Source of the DNA: Epiperipatus broadwayi
Lineage: Eukaryota; Onychophora; Udeonychophora; Euonychophora; Peripatidae
DNA: 64,000 nt
Reading direction: 5' to 3'
NCBI GenBank assembly: GCA_028023455.1
Contig: JAQFVV010006199.1
Span: forward strand, 2,110,001-2,174,000
Shown here: one piece after another, positions 36,540-48,300 of the stretch
Layout of the letters: every line of letters begins with the position of its first letter
Numbering within the stretch: the first letter of the stretch is position 1
Translations under genes and position numbers: made by a program
Notes under the pieces: model-generated
The model's input: the letters and a program-made list of their open reading frames with translations, nothing else
Database searches by the model: none
Told to the model about the DNA's origin: nothing

Positions 36540-37670
36540 GGTTTGGATTTATCTCAGGAAATACAAGAAAGTCTGCTCATAGTTTCATTCAAAAAGTTCT
36601 ACTTTGCACTATTCGTGACTTGGTTAAAAGACAATATGGCATTGTTTTCTTGATTAAATAATAATTACCTTTTACAGGATAGAGATTTAAAAACTGAAGC
36701 TCAACATTTCTGAAAATAATATAAGTAATAGTGGAAAATTGAAATTGCTAGTTGATATAGTTATTTTCTAATTATGATCTCTTCAGATCTTTCTTTGACA
36801 TATTGAAAATGTGATATGGATCTAAAAAATATAATTCTATGAAATCAATGATGACTCATTTACATGATAATAATATTTCAAAAAGCTGGATGGAGTATTT
36901 TTTTTTGAGCAATAATACAAATATTTGACTGATTTCATGAAAGATCCAACTACATGAGTTAAAGTAATTCTTTAAATCTTAAAAATAGAAAGGCTTCAAA
37001 TTATGATGAGATATCTGCAGAAGTTTGATATGATGGTACTCTTAATTTCAAAACTATTGGATATTTTTAGATATGCACATGTTAGGGTGTTCTATCTGAT
37101 CTTAAATGTCAGAAGATAATTTGTAAAAACAAAGGAGATGCAAAGACTGCAATATCTGTAATGAAATATTTTATTTACTGCAAGAAAAATATTTTCAAAA
37201 AATATACTGAATATCCAATTCATAGAAAATGATTAGCAGAAACTTAATATGATTTTGGAAAATCAAGAAACACTAGCGATAGGGTTTTCAATTTCAGGTA
37301 AATTCAAGAAAAGTGTCTTGAGCACAAGTGTGTTACTGATTTAATAATTATTAATATTACCAAGATATTTGACAAATTTAATCAAAATCATTTATGGCAG
37401 TATTTAAAAGTATTTATTTACCCAGGTAAGTCCATTTATTCTATTCAATTTTTATATGATGGTATGAAAGAAAATGTTAATCCTGCTGTGAAAAATCTGG
37501 AGCATTTGAAATGAAAGTTACTGTTAATCAAGAATGTATACTAATTATAACTTTGGTTCTTTGTTTATGACCATGATCATAAGATCAGATTATGTAGTGG
37601 ATTCATTAAGCATATATCAAGACAAAATGAAGGTCAAATAGTAGTTAATTTTAATTTGAAAAAAGAATAT
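36540..37670 (+). pseudogene. Decayed LINE reverse transcriptase
   Basis: Scattered plus-strand segments follow the order of reverse transcriptases of the LINE type common in invertebrates. Near 36975-37060: LKNRKASNYDEISAEV and YDGTLNFKTIGYF, matching the family's GKAPG-D-IPAE block. Near 37120: CKNKGDAKTAISVM, in place of YKRKGD--CNNYR. Near 37305-37400: EKCLEHKCVTDLIIINITKI followed by FDKFNQNHLW, in place of LTKAFDTV-R-GLW. Near 37455: FLYDGMKENV. Near 37503-37556: AFEMKVTVNQECILIITLVL, in place of F-VTNGVKQGCVLAPTLF. The catalytic DD box is not found. Many stops and shifts make it an old relic. Its 3' part is cut off at 37671, where composition changes sharply. Confidence 0.65.
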
Positions 37671-37671
37671 T

Positions 37672-37929
37672 GTAACAGTCAGAAAACGTGTGACTCGTAA
37701 ACATAGTGCAGAATTCGACCACCATACAGAACAGCAGCACCATCAAGGTAGTGAAGCCACCCGTGTTACTGAGTTCGAACATAGTTTATCAGTTCCACAA
37801 TACAATCCACGATACAACGCATCTGATGCGACATTAGTAAATATTTCCTTAGGCACGGTGGTCAGGGATATGCAAGAGATTCATGATTTTATTCTCGAGT
37901 TAGCCAATAATCAAACTAATATTAATTAA
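37672..37929 (+). CDS. Short open frame in the GC-richer island, unknown
   Basis: An open frame of about 85 codons ends at TAA 37927-37929. It runs through the island's left edge without an ATG near its start (the frame passes GTG at 37690), so it may be the 3' end of a longer truncated protein rather than a complete gene. The product is polar: a His/Gln/Glu-rich part (EFDHHTEQQHHQGSE), then SVPQYNPRYNASDATLV, then a predicted amphipathic helix (GTVVRDMQEIHDFILELANN). Codon use is balanced, unlike the AT-driven frames elsewhere, which supports past coding. I do not recognise the family. Confidence 0.3.
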   Translation, partial: VTVRKRVTRKHSAEFDHHTEQQHHQGSEATRVTEFEHSLSVPQYNPRYNASDATLVNISLGTVVRDMQEIHDFILELANNQTNIN

Positions 37930-38063
37930 ACATTCATATTTACATAATCGAGGAAATATTATATAGAATGGGTATCGAATAAATGAAACGTAACTGCAGA
38001 CGTATAGTTTAAAATTATTTATTCACACATTTTAATAAGAAAATCATTTACTAATAATATTTT

Positions 38064-38290
38064 ATGGATTCAAAGCTTCATTAGCGGGACTTGCAATACT
38101 ATTATATTTTAAAGAATACATTTATTTATTTAGACATTATTTTATATTGAGGACTTCAGTAGCGGTATTTCCGATACTGTAATGTTCACAAAAGGAATAC
38201 ATTTATTTGTTTCGACCTTATTTTATCTTGAGGACCTCAGTAACGGTATTTCCGATACTGTAATATTTACAAAAGGAATTCATTTATTTG
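38064..38290. repeat. Tandem repeat, about 81-bp unit, three copies
   Basis: The two right-hand copies share GAGGAC(T/C)TCAGTA(G/A)CGG, TATTTCCGATACTGTAAT and ACAAAAGGAAT(A/T)CATTTATT. The left-most copy (GCTTCATTAGCGGGACTTGC) is more diverged. The repeat lies in the GC-richer island and could be an LTR enhancer-like repeat. Confidence 0.65.
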
Positions 38291-39042
38291 AAGGCATAAT
38301 CTAGCTACCTAAAATTCTCGAGTAAGTATTTCTAATGCATGCTTTGGGGAATTTATACCTTTGCAATGCAAGAGTTTAAAGTAAGATTTAAGAGTAGCGA
38401 TGGACATATATTTATTTATTTAAAATATTTATTTTATGACTAAGGGCAAACATTTATTTGAGAGTGAATTATGAAGATAATGCAGAGGCGGAGTGATATA
38501 TAGAATAATAAAATTAAGTAAAGGAACACGTGGTACGCTTTAGAAAGGCGATATGGAATGGCAGTATATTGAAACTGCAATGCCGCGAATGAGTTTATAA
38601 GACTGTTGGGCTGGTCTCTGCCTCGGCCCGATGAAGTAAGGTGTCACATAAGCATAACCAGGGACAAGCGGTCCGTGTCGCAATTTGCCGGCTGGCTGCA
38701 TGACGGGTCAAATCCTACGGGAGCATTTATTATGTCCGCTTGTGTAGGATGACTGGGGTTAATTTCAACCCTGAAGAATCCGGAATATTTACGGCGGAAT
38801 AGATCATCGCGTCTTTAAAACGTAACACATGTATAAGTATAAACGATTATGATAAGATTTAAATAGATTTCTAATTCGGCCCTACATTATCAACATTTAC
38901 TAAAGAACGTTGGTGACTCTCAAAGAAATGTAATTTTCTGGAATTATTCATGATGATTTAATAAATACAAAACATATATAAATTGGGAATTATTATAACT
39001 AATACGTCAGCCATTTGCGAAGTAGTAGACCCCTGCATTACA

Positions 39043-39872
39043 ATAAATGATGTGTTGAATGTGTGTCGATTTATATGAAAGTTAAGTTAGTTATGAAAGC
39101 AAATATTAATGAAAATTTGACACGCATTCATTGTTCCAAGTGATCATAGATTTAAACTTTGAAAATTGAGACAATTATGAGCATGCAATAATTAAATAAT
39201 AACTATAGATAAAATGTAGATTTGAGAAATACGCACCCAAGAAAGATAGAGTGAGGTAAGCTAGATTATTAGAGAAATTTACACATTAAATTAATTATTC
39301 AATTTTAGTTATACAAATGATAGTTTTTACATTTTATAATTTAGATAAGTAATATGAAGAAGTGCTATAGCATATTATTAGAGTACTCTAGAGTTTGAAC
39401 ACAAACAGGTACCTGTTTTATAAGAAGTTTTCTGATTCCATTAGTTTAGCAGCAAAAAGTTCACGAGTGGCAATTCTTTCTTGTATTTAGATATTTCATT
39501 TACTTTCACAGCAGCAGCAGCTTTCTCATTTATTTCAGACAGCAGATCTTCATGGTGAATTTATGACAGGCAATGGAAAGTTCGGCATCCGATAGGCCAT
39601 CTCCCAATGGAGAATAATCTAGGTGCTTTACTCGGTCATACCTTGGCAGGAACAAATTATTTTTATATTTTTGGAGACTCTCACTGATCGAGAGCAAAGC
39701 TAAAGTTGAAGTGCATGTCTCCAGCAAGTCTAAGATGGCATCTTTTCTTATCTTGATCTTTCACATTTTTGTTAAGGTATTTTTAGGTTCTACTTAATCT
39801 GCCCTGAGGATAATCAATGCATTTTGTTGGTTTTAATTAAAGAAAGCTGCCATTCTATTGTTTACATTTTAC
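39043..39872. other. AT-rich DNA, nothing recognised
   Basis: The frame at 39530-39727 (minus, 65 codons) has mixed composition but no known domain and starts and ends arbitrarily. No other feature. Confidence 0.5.
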
Positions 39873-39884
39873 ATTTACTAATTA

Positions 39885-40080
39885 CAGTAATAGTTTTAAC
39901 AAGGCTGTAAACCTTAGCAATGAGCGTCTGAAAAAATCGTCACTAGGGACCTCTGTAGGTCTTTAAAACACATGCTTACGCTATGAAGAAAATGTGTTTT
40001 AAAGACCTACAGAGGTCCCTAGTGACGATTTTTTCAGACGCTCATTGCTAAGGTTTACAGCCTTGTTAAAACTATTACTG
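39885..40080. repeat. Perfect 88-bp-arm hairpin with flanking direct repeats
   Basis: Arms 39885-39972 and 39993-40080 are exact reverse complements as far as I can check by eye, with a 20-bp loop. The arms are more GC-balanced than the flanks (for example CACTAGGGACCTCTGTAGG). A 14-bp direct repeat, ATTTACTAATTACA, lies at 39873-39886 and 40111-40124, which looks like a target duplication enclosing the hairpin plus a 30-bp tail. This is consistent with a very young foldback or retrotransposed hairpin element. No protein. Confidence 0.8.
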
Positions 40081-40124
40081 AAATAATAGTGAGCGTTTAA
40101 TAAAATTTATATTTACTAATTACA

Positions 40125-41351
40125 TTTTGGGGAATTTTTCTTTAATTAATCTATTATCTAACACTGACCGATGCTTTTAAATTTCAAAGACAAAAAGGGA
40201 ACATAAGATTATTTTAACTTTTAATTAAATATTACATCAGATTTTTTTAGAATTATTATTAAACGAAATTTAAACAAAGCAATAAATATGAACTTTATAA
40301 TCCAAAATAAATGATTAAAATTATACAAAATTATATAACTAAAAGAAATCTAAATTATATTATTTTATCCCTATTTATTGCCTTTAATTTGAGATCGAAA
40401 TGTGTGCGTGTTTATGCTGAATTCTACATATATTTATACATTTTTAATATTGCTACACACACAATTCGATACCAAGAAGTTTAAATTTGGGCGGGATAGA
40501 CCGGTCAGTGAGAGACGCCAGAAAAAGGTGAAACTTAAGATTCGAATATGAATCTTACTGTTTCAATATACATTTGGCTATTAGAAGTACAGTTTGTTAG
40601 TTAATGTGCTATTTTCACCAATTTAGTTGATGAATTTTTTGAGTGCAACCTGTAAAGATTTAAATTAAATAATATAAATCTCAGATTTTTATCATGTTGA
40701 GATGCAGCACAGTCTTTATTATACTATTTTATCTACATTAATTGTATATATGATCGTCATTCTGCAAATTTATTCAATGGCAGTAGAATGTATGACATGT
40801 GAAATGGATAAAAAGAAATAATTGACTTTCTAAAAAGGTATTTGACATTGATGTTGATTTTGGTTTTTATGGAAGGGAAAAAATTATTGTCTTACATTAT
40901 AAAAGTTATCTCCATGACATTTTAGATGCAATATCAATTGCTTTCATTGGATAAATGTAAGAGACCATATTAGAAAACTACAATTAGACTGAGTGCTAAA
41001 AAAATATTTTAGTATGAATGATATGCTGCAGGAAAGATTGAAGCATCACAAGGTGTTATTATAATAAATTAAAGGATGAGCTTTGCGATAAATTTTAGAT
41101 ATTAAAATAAATTATATTAAGAGAGATAAAATATTTTAAATAAATACTTTATGTATAATAGTTTCTACAAATTTATGGAGTAATTCAAATTTTTAATTAC
41201 ATTCTGTGTTGGCTACTTGTAAATCAGATTGCTTTACTGTCATTTATAGAAATTCAAGTCAATTGTATACTGAGAAATTTTTTATTTCCAAACTATGGTT
41301 TGTTTATTTACCTTTAAAATTGTTTTTTGTATTATTTATTAATTAATCACC
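40125..41351. other. Mostly AT-rich DNA, nothing recognised
   Basis: A short GC-richer patch at 40486-40530 (GGGCGGGATAGACCGGTCAG and following) stands out but has no open frame. No gene is supported. Confidence 0.5.
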
Positions 41352-41492
41352 ATTATTTTCATCCATTATTGATTCACAAGATAAAGGTGTCTCCAAATTT
41401 AATCAAATTTCTCTGATCTCTAGCCTCTCTTCTCTACATTAGTCCAGCAAACTTTCTTATTATATCCATCCATTCTTGCATGTAGTCTTAAA
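41352..41492 (-). mobile_element. RTE-type LINE, 3' tail fragment
   Basis: A 140-bp minus-strand piece aligns with the last coding part and 3' end of the 14-kb and 32-kb elements: CCATTATTGATTCACAAGAT, AAGGTGTCTCCAAATTTAATC, CTCTGATCTCTAGCCTCTCTTCTC and TTTCTTATTATATCCATCCATTC. A strongly 5'-truncated, diverged copy. Too short to code. Confidence 0.75.
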
Positions 41493-41551
41493 ATTGTCTT
41501 TAGTTATTTAGGTTATTATAGAGCACTTATCTATTTCTATAATAATCTTTG

Positions 41552-41737
41552 TTATAACTGAAATACAGGCTTATTATATACTTGTATTAATATATAGGGT
41601 ATATGAGTACAGACTTTCACATGACCCACCGATCACCACTCTATCTCTTATCGCTGATACCCTTGAACACATATATGTTGAAAAGATAAATAATCACCAA
41701 AATCTGCAGATCATGCTAAACCAGCAATCATCAGTTG
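41552..41737 (-). repeat. Repeat X, inverted diverged copy
   Basis: The reverse complement reads CAACTGATGATTGCTGGTTT, AGCATGATCTGCAGATT, GGTGATTATTTATC, CAACATATATGTGTTCAA, GAGATAGAGTGG, CTCATATACCCTATATAT, then TATAATAAGCCTGTATTTCA. This matches the end of the repeat and the start of the middle part of the nested insert at 19.5-20.3 kb, which shows that the two parts form one continuous unit. It lies 60 bp from the RTE tail at 41.4 kb. Confidence 0.75.
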
Positions 41738-41928
41738 TTATTTTTTTCAACTTTTAATTGTCTCTTGCTCTTTGTTTCTTTTTAGTTTCCAGTCTTAAAA
41801 TGACTATACTTGTTTACTAATGATAATGACATTTAACATTATTTTAAGTTGTCAGAATTCATAATTGTACAGATTAAATTTCTTTTCAACATTGTAACTG
41901 TTATGTTATGGAATTTGTTTGTTTAAAG

Positions 41929-41942
41929 CCCCCCCCCCCCCC
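41929..41942. repeat. Poly-C tract, 14 bases
   Basis: An uninterrupted run of 14 C in DNA that is otherwise very AT-rich. No gene is associated. Confidence 0.9.
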
Positions 41943-42580
41943 ACCAATCCGATTCTTTTTTTTCTTCTCATTATTTAGTACATTGTTGTGATAATGCAAA
42001 ATGTCCCGTTAAATTAAGATCGCTTTATTTAACCATTATGTTGGCTGCTTTCCATTATTGTGTTATTGAATGAATAATGAAAGTTTTTTTTAAAAAAAGA
42101 TACGAGTGTTTATTTATAGTCTTTAAATCTGTTAATTTTTATAGACCATATTTTGAAAAAAAAAAATAATAAATTTCATTTTAATTAAAGTAATAAAATC
42201 GAAAGTTTTTTTTTTTTAAAGTACATTACTTTTCTTAATTATAGTAGATTGACTGATTGCATTAGGGTGAAATAGAATTTAGAAATGCTGTGACAGTAGG
42301 TGCAGTGTTTTTAATCAAAATATTTGTAGAAAAAAAAAAAAACGCTTTTAAGTTAAAAAAAGAATTTCAGAAAATGTTTTCTCTGCGACTATGAGCATGA
42401 AATACTGTATACAGTATCGCTATTTTAGTACTATTGTAGTTTTTATATTTGAATATTTGTAATACACAATCATCTAATTTAGAAATATAATAAAGAGGGA
42501 AAGGATGATATTGTAATCACAAAGAGATGCAAATGTTAGAATAGATTATCTTTAAAAAAAAAGTGTTATTGTTTTTACTA

Positions 42581-42680
42581 ACATAAATAAATAATCGAAT
42601 GATTTTATTGTTTGGGAGTTCAGTCAAAACTGAAATTGATTCGAGAATGTCACTCTCAATCTGATACTCTACCACTGCAA
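42581..42680 (+). repeat. Old interspersed repeat, family C
   Basis: It carries AAATAAATAATCGAATGATT, TTATTGTTTGGGAGTTCAG and AATCTGATACTCTACCACTGC. It is the plus-strand counterpart of 11868-11985 and a relative of 45281-45396. Confidence 0.5.
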
Positions 42681-45094
42681 CAATCCATGCAAGACACTAA
42701 TATAAATAAAACTGTGAAATGGATGTGATGGATAATTAGCTCCATCTATACATTTTCTGAAGTAGATAGATGTCTTGGTAAATTTTTATTTACTTTGCTG
42801 AACAATTTAAAATCAATTATATTTTTGTATTTTATGTTAATTTTTTATCTTTGTGCCATCAGGTATATATTCACTGATGTTTAGTTGAAATTAACATTTT
42901 GAAAACATATGAAGTTAATTATATCTGATGGATAGCTTACAAGGCTTAAGGGTCCACATACTAAAATCTGTTACATATGTTTATGCAATAATTCTCTATA
43001 TGCCAGGCACCCTATATTATTTTGTATATAATGTTACATGCATGTTTGTGTCCCCCCCCTCTTTTTTTTAATAAAATAATATCTAAGTAATATTTATATA
43101 GTGTAATTTTCATTACACCACTCTTTGGTCATATGTTTATGATTACATCCCTTCACAAGGTGTTAAAAGCAGATAGAAACCAGTCCCTACCTTGTGTGAG
43201 AATGATGTAGTGATAATTACACTACAGAAATATTATTCATTAAATGGGTAATCTCTTGTCTAATGAATGACTAATAAAAATTATTAATAAGTTTTAAATT
43301 AATGGTACTAACATATTAGTCCTGCAACATAGGAAAGTTTGTATGCCTTTTCACATTTGTGATAAATGTCTAACCTTGTGATTCTGTTAAATAAACCCTG
43401 CGATCTTATCCAATCACATCCAATGACATGATAAATTCACACTACTATTTATTGGCCAGATTTCGTTCAGACAATTTCTTCTCAAAGTGTTCTTTACATC
43501 ACTGAGATTGATGCAGTCGAGTCCATCCACAGTTCGGACATGCAATGGATAATGTTTGAGGATGTAATAATAAAATAGGCCATTGTAAGGGAATGTGATT
43601 GGAGGGTCCCAGAATTCTCTTTTTGATGGTGATCCTATTTATTTATAGCTTGGCTCACAACTTAACATCCATAGAACCTATGGGGTAAAACAGAGCTTGA
43701 TTTAGCAGAGAAAAATGTAAAATTGGAGGCCCTAACAAAATCATTGAAATTGGCAAGAGCTTTTTGCATAAAAAGAAAAAAAAAACTAATTTGTGCAGTG
43801 AGACTGATGAATGTTTCATCATGAGAATTCATGGTAGAACAGTGGCAACTCTGATGGAAGCCATCAAACAAAATGTGGAAGAGGAATCGAAGAATTTATT
43901 CAGACTGTTTGAAAGTCTATAAAACTGCTGAATTACAAGCTGCCAAGTTACCGACTATTTTCATGTGAATATTGAAGAAATAATAAAAATGTAGTAATTA
44001 AAATTTTTTTTTTTTTAATTTTGAAAAAATATATTTACTACTTATTAACATTTTTGGTGAACATCCCTTGCAGGCATTATATTGCACAATGATGGATTAC
44101 GTATGTCTCCATTTTGGGAAAAATAAAAAATTTTACTTTTAGTCTCCATTTTGAAACAAAATTTTATCCAATTAAAATAAAGTAGTTAACAACAAATTAA
44201 TTGTTTCATTGTGGCGATTCCTGTTATACATTACACAGTAAGTACCGTATGTGTATATTTTAAGCGTTTTGTAATTTAGTGATTGTTTTGTTCGATTTAA
44301 AGTAACATTTGGGAATTGCATAAAACTTTTTCAAATTTATTTTTGTGTCACATTCATATTTTTAGTATTGTTAGAAATTAATATTTTTAGCATTGTTAGA
44401 TTTAGTCTGGTGCAATTTCTGTCACATATTAAAACTGCTACATCTTTTTACATATGTATTCAGACTGCCGATAACTTTGCAAATCTTGCAAAAATATCAT
44501 ATACATATGGTCTAATACATTGCAGATCTAATATGTAAGTACCAAATTGACTTTATTAGGTTTACTATATACATTGGAGATTGTTTACGAGTCTTATTGA
44601 AACAAAAGAGATTTCAAGTAGAAAAGCAATGATCAATATTGAGCAATAATCAATATATATCTAATGCATATTAATTAGTATATTCAATAGCCAAGACACT
44701 GTGTTGTTTTTAATGAGATCAGATACCATGTGCACAGATTTGATTTCTGATCTTAGTGTTATTTAATTTTTTTAAAAAGAGCAATTTAGTATTGTGACAT
44801 GTGGGATTAAAGCTTAGATAGCATCTTATGAACCAGTGTGTGAAAAGAATGAATGTAGTAATTCTAAATTATTAATAGTATTTAACTGTTTTTAATAGAT
44901 TTGATCAAATTTTTCCTTATTCCATTCATTATTTCTCCTTATCACCTCCACCCATTCTTTTTTTTTTTCCACATTACTAAATATTCTGGCAATACAACAT
45001 AGGTTTATTATTAACTCATATTTATATATATACTTTCTTATATGAATTTCAATATTACATATTGTTGTATGTAGATTTCATTAAAAAAAATTTG
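42681..45094. other. AT-rich DNA, nothing recognised
   Basis: Positions 43380-43960 are somewhat more mixed in base composition, but no domain appears in any frame. The 43662-43871 minus-strand frame has no recognisable motif. Confidence 0.5.
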
Positions 45095-45396
45095 TGATAG
45101 CTCTAAAATTGAAATGCTATAATAAAATATATTGATGGCAAGGAATTATGAGGGTTAACTGTTATCATTTGATCATAATAGTATTTTGCCATGACATTCC
45201 AGTATGTCTTCAAATAGCATACATATAATACTTATTTAAATTTACTCTTTTAATTAAAAGTAGATTAATATTTACTAAAATAAATAAATAATCAAATGGT
45301 TTATTGCTCAGGAGTTCTAGTAGCAGAAATAACTTGAGCTATACTGCAATTTATGGAGCTTGAGTCCAGAACTTGCAACTAAAACATTGCAACTGC
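45095..45396 (+). repeat. Old interspersed repeats B and C, adjacent
   Basis: The B part (45095-45194: GCTCTAAAATTGAAATGCTA, later CATTTGATCATAATA) matches 29961-30058. The C part (45281-45396: AAATAAATAATCAAATGGTT, TATTGCTCAGGAGTTC) matches 42581-42680 and, inverted, 62860-62960. They may be two ends of one longer repeat. Confidence 0.45.
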
Positions 45397-48300
45397 TTTT
45401 CCAAATATATCTACTGTAATTATGATTTCTTTTTTACTCCTCCAGAACTTAAGAATTCAAAGTGTTTTGTTGTGTTGTTAAAGACAAAAAGAAAAATTAT
45501 TGTCTATGATTTATTTGAATCTAGTGATGGGACCCAAAAATAACTGGAATTTTGTAATAAAAATTGAATATTTATTTTTAGATATTGCAAATTCAATCCC
45601 TTTCAAAATATAATATATTTAATGCAATGCACTGATCTAAATATATATTTTTTACTCCATCATTTTTTCCTTCATTAGTTCTTAAAAAAAAAAAGACATG
45701 TTTTCATTCAAGTGAAGAAAATATCACTGATGGATAAGCTCTGTCATGCTGAATTTAATTAAAAATTGTTTCACACTCAAGCCTTTTTACACTAGTGTGC
45801 TGTCATGATAAATCATGCACTTCTCACTTTGCGACAAAATGGGATATTTAAGTTTTATATCACGCAAAAGTTTCAGAACTTATAAATTTTAAATGCCTGA
45901 TGGTTACAAATAATTTCTGAGTGAACAATGCCATTTGTGTTGAAAAAAAAATCAGCATCATCTTGACATTAAATTTCACTCACTATAATTTTTGGGACAT
46001 GGTGAATTTGTTATTTCCATTAAACCACACATAAATTTGTGTTTTAATAGAGTATTGCTTCTAAGCTGATTCATGCATTACAGCTGTTTCCCCTACCATT
46101 GTCCCTAAAAAAAAAAAAACTGAATTTCACGCTGTTCCAACTTTTCAGGCATTATAAAAATCGACAAATACACAAAATGCAATTTACAAAAAAAAAAAGT
46201 TGTTTATGGAACTACGATTTCACTCTGTGATGTCATTTGGCAGATCGATGCAGAAGGGTCCCAGCAAGAGATATCAAGCTGCAGAATCACGTACTACAGG
46301 TATACCTAACAGAGAACAATTACTGTTATTATTGATCATCATCCATCCTCTCCCCCATTGTTATTAACTTTCTATATTGAATGTTAAATTCTCTGTGTGA
46401 AGACAGATTGATTTATTAGGCAGTAAAATATTATGACTGAGACTGTTGAAAATTGTCATTTCTTGCTATTTTCTTGGGACAATTCTAGTATTGTATTATT
46501 AAGTTATACTGTCACTGGGTCATGAACAGCCCCACCATGTGGATAAAAAGCACATTTTGTACAAGTTAAATTCCAATGCCCTAATCCCATGAAATAAAAT
46601 TTATAACTTAAAACAAGATGAATTCTATAAAATTTTATTTAACAAAAGATACAGAAGCAGTAAAATATTAAAAAAATTATAATTATTTACATTAATTACA
46701 CTTTTACCTTTTTTACATATTAAATCTCCTAGCTTTGGTGGCCATAAAATAACTTCTAGAATTTTTTTCTCCATGTGCAAATACTGATATGATTCTGAAA
46801 ACTTGTGATCAGTCTCATCTTAAGAAAAATGTTATTAAGTATTTGACTAGTAGAATTTTTAACTAAGTTTTTATATTCATAATTTTTGGCCAAATGTTTG
46901 GATCATTAATAATAAAACTTGATATAAAATCAGAAGTTTCAGGTTTTGAGATCCAGATTACTTATTTCATAGATCTTTGATTGAGGAGATTGGAACAAAT
47001 GAATATAAAGTATTTGCAAGTGGAATGAGAAATATGTATAAGGCACAATAACTCAGAAATGAGAAGAATAATTTAACATTATTTTAATAAACAATTAAAT
47101 ACATATGTAATGGAATTATATAATATTTGGAACTAAATATACACATACATGGTAAGTTACATATCTACAAAAATCTCATATTCATAACAACTATTTTTAC
47201 ATGTAATATATTTTGCTGTATATGTCTTGAAATTACTAATATATATATATATATCAATACACAAATAAGTCTAGTTTACTTACCTTTACAATCTATGTGG
47301 TGCCATTGTGCTTACTTAAAAACATAATAAGGTTGGTTGACTTATAGAGGTTATATATGGTTTATTACCTAGAGCCAGGGATTGATCCTCTGGGATATGA
47401 TATCCAATGGCATTTTTCATTGCTTCCCTCAGCTATCAACTTCATCTCCGAAGTCTGGACATTCTTGTAGCTGTGTCCCCCATCACAAAGAGAAAATACT
47501 ATTTTTGTTTTCCCTATTCCTTAAGTATCATCTTGTTTTATTATCTTTTCTGGAATGTGATTATTATAGCATGCTGATATAACTTAGATTGTATTAGCAG
47601 TAGTTAGGTCAACTTTAACTACTATGTCAATTAGTTTGTTGAAAATAGTTATTGTTCTAAATCCATTAATTACTTTGAATTCATTTCAGAATCTCTTATG
47701 CATAACCTGTTTATATTTTCTATTGACAAAGTTATCTTTTTTTATATTTATTTAATAATAAAATATTTACACTACTTATTATTTATTTTTTTATGTTTGT
47801 TATTTCATTATTAGTAACCTAGTCATATTGTGCATACTGTAATTTATTATATACATAATGTAGAATCCAACATCTAAGGGTTGAAGATTTACATTTATTT
47901 AAGAGAATAAATTTAAAATTTTTATGCTTGCATTGTTTATTCAATAAATGTTTGAAAGCTAAAAAGTTGTGTTAAATAACTATAATAAAAAAAAAAAATC
48001 AGTTTGTTTCACTGGATAACAAGTTTTTTAGACACTCCCAATAGCATATCCATTTAGAAGACTTTTCAATTGATGTTATATGGCTGTTACTTTAAGCAGA
48101 GTGACATTAAATAGTCATATTCATATAATCTAGTTTATTAAGGATTAAATATTTTAGTGCATTTTTTTTTTTTAAATTATGTCTTTTTACTAATTCTGTT
48201 TTCATTGGATTTGAACTATCACATAGATAAAATAATCCTTAGGATCATAATAAAAAACAATAATTTTCAGATATATTTGGGTAATATTATGAATTAATTA

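Larger units (their letters stand above)
37671..39042. mobile_element. GC-richer island, possible solo LTR
   Basis: Composition jumps here. Hand counts give 53% G+C at 38581-38640 and 57% at 38641-38700, against about 22% in typical rows, and CpG is frequent. The island begins TGTAACAG (37671) and ends GCATTACA (39042), the TG...CA ends with short inverted match (TGTAA/TTACA) expected of an LTR. Against this, the flanking 5-mers (AATAT and ATAAA) do not match as a target duplication. An internal tandem repeat (38064-38290) would suit an LTR. No primer-binding site or pol gene is present. Alternatives are a truncated 3' end of another recent element or a fragment of foreign origin. It interrupts the decayed LINE, so it arrived later. 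Confidence 0.4.

Noticed and set aside
43380-43960. Less AT-biased region considered as a decayed coding sequence
   Set aside because: All frames are interrupted and no domain motif is recognisable.
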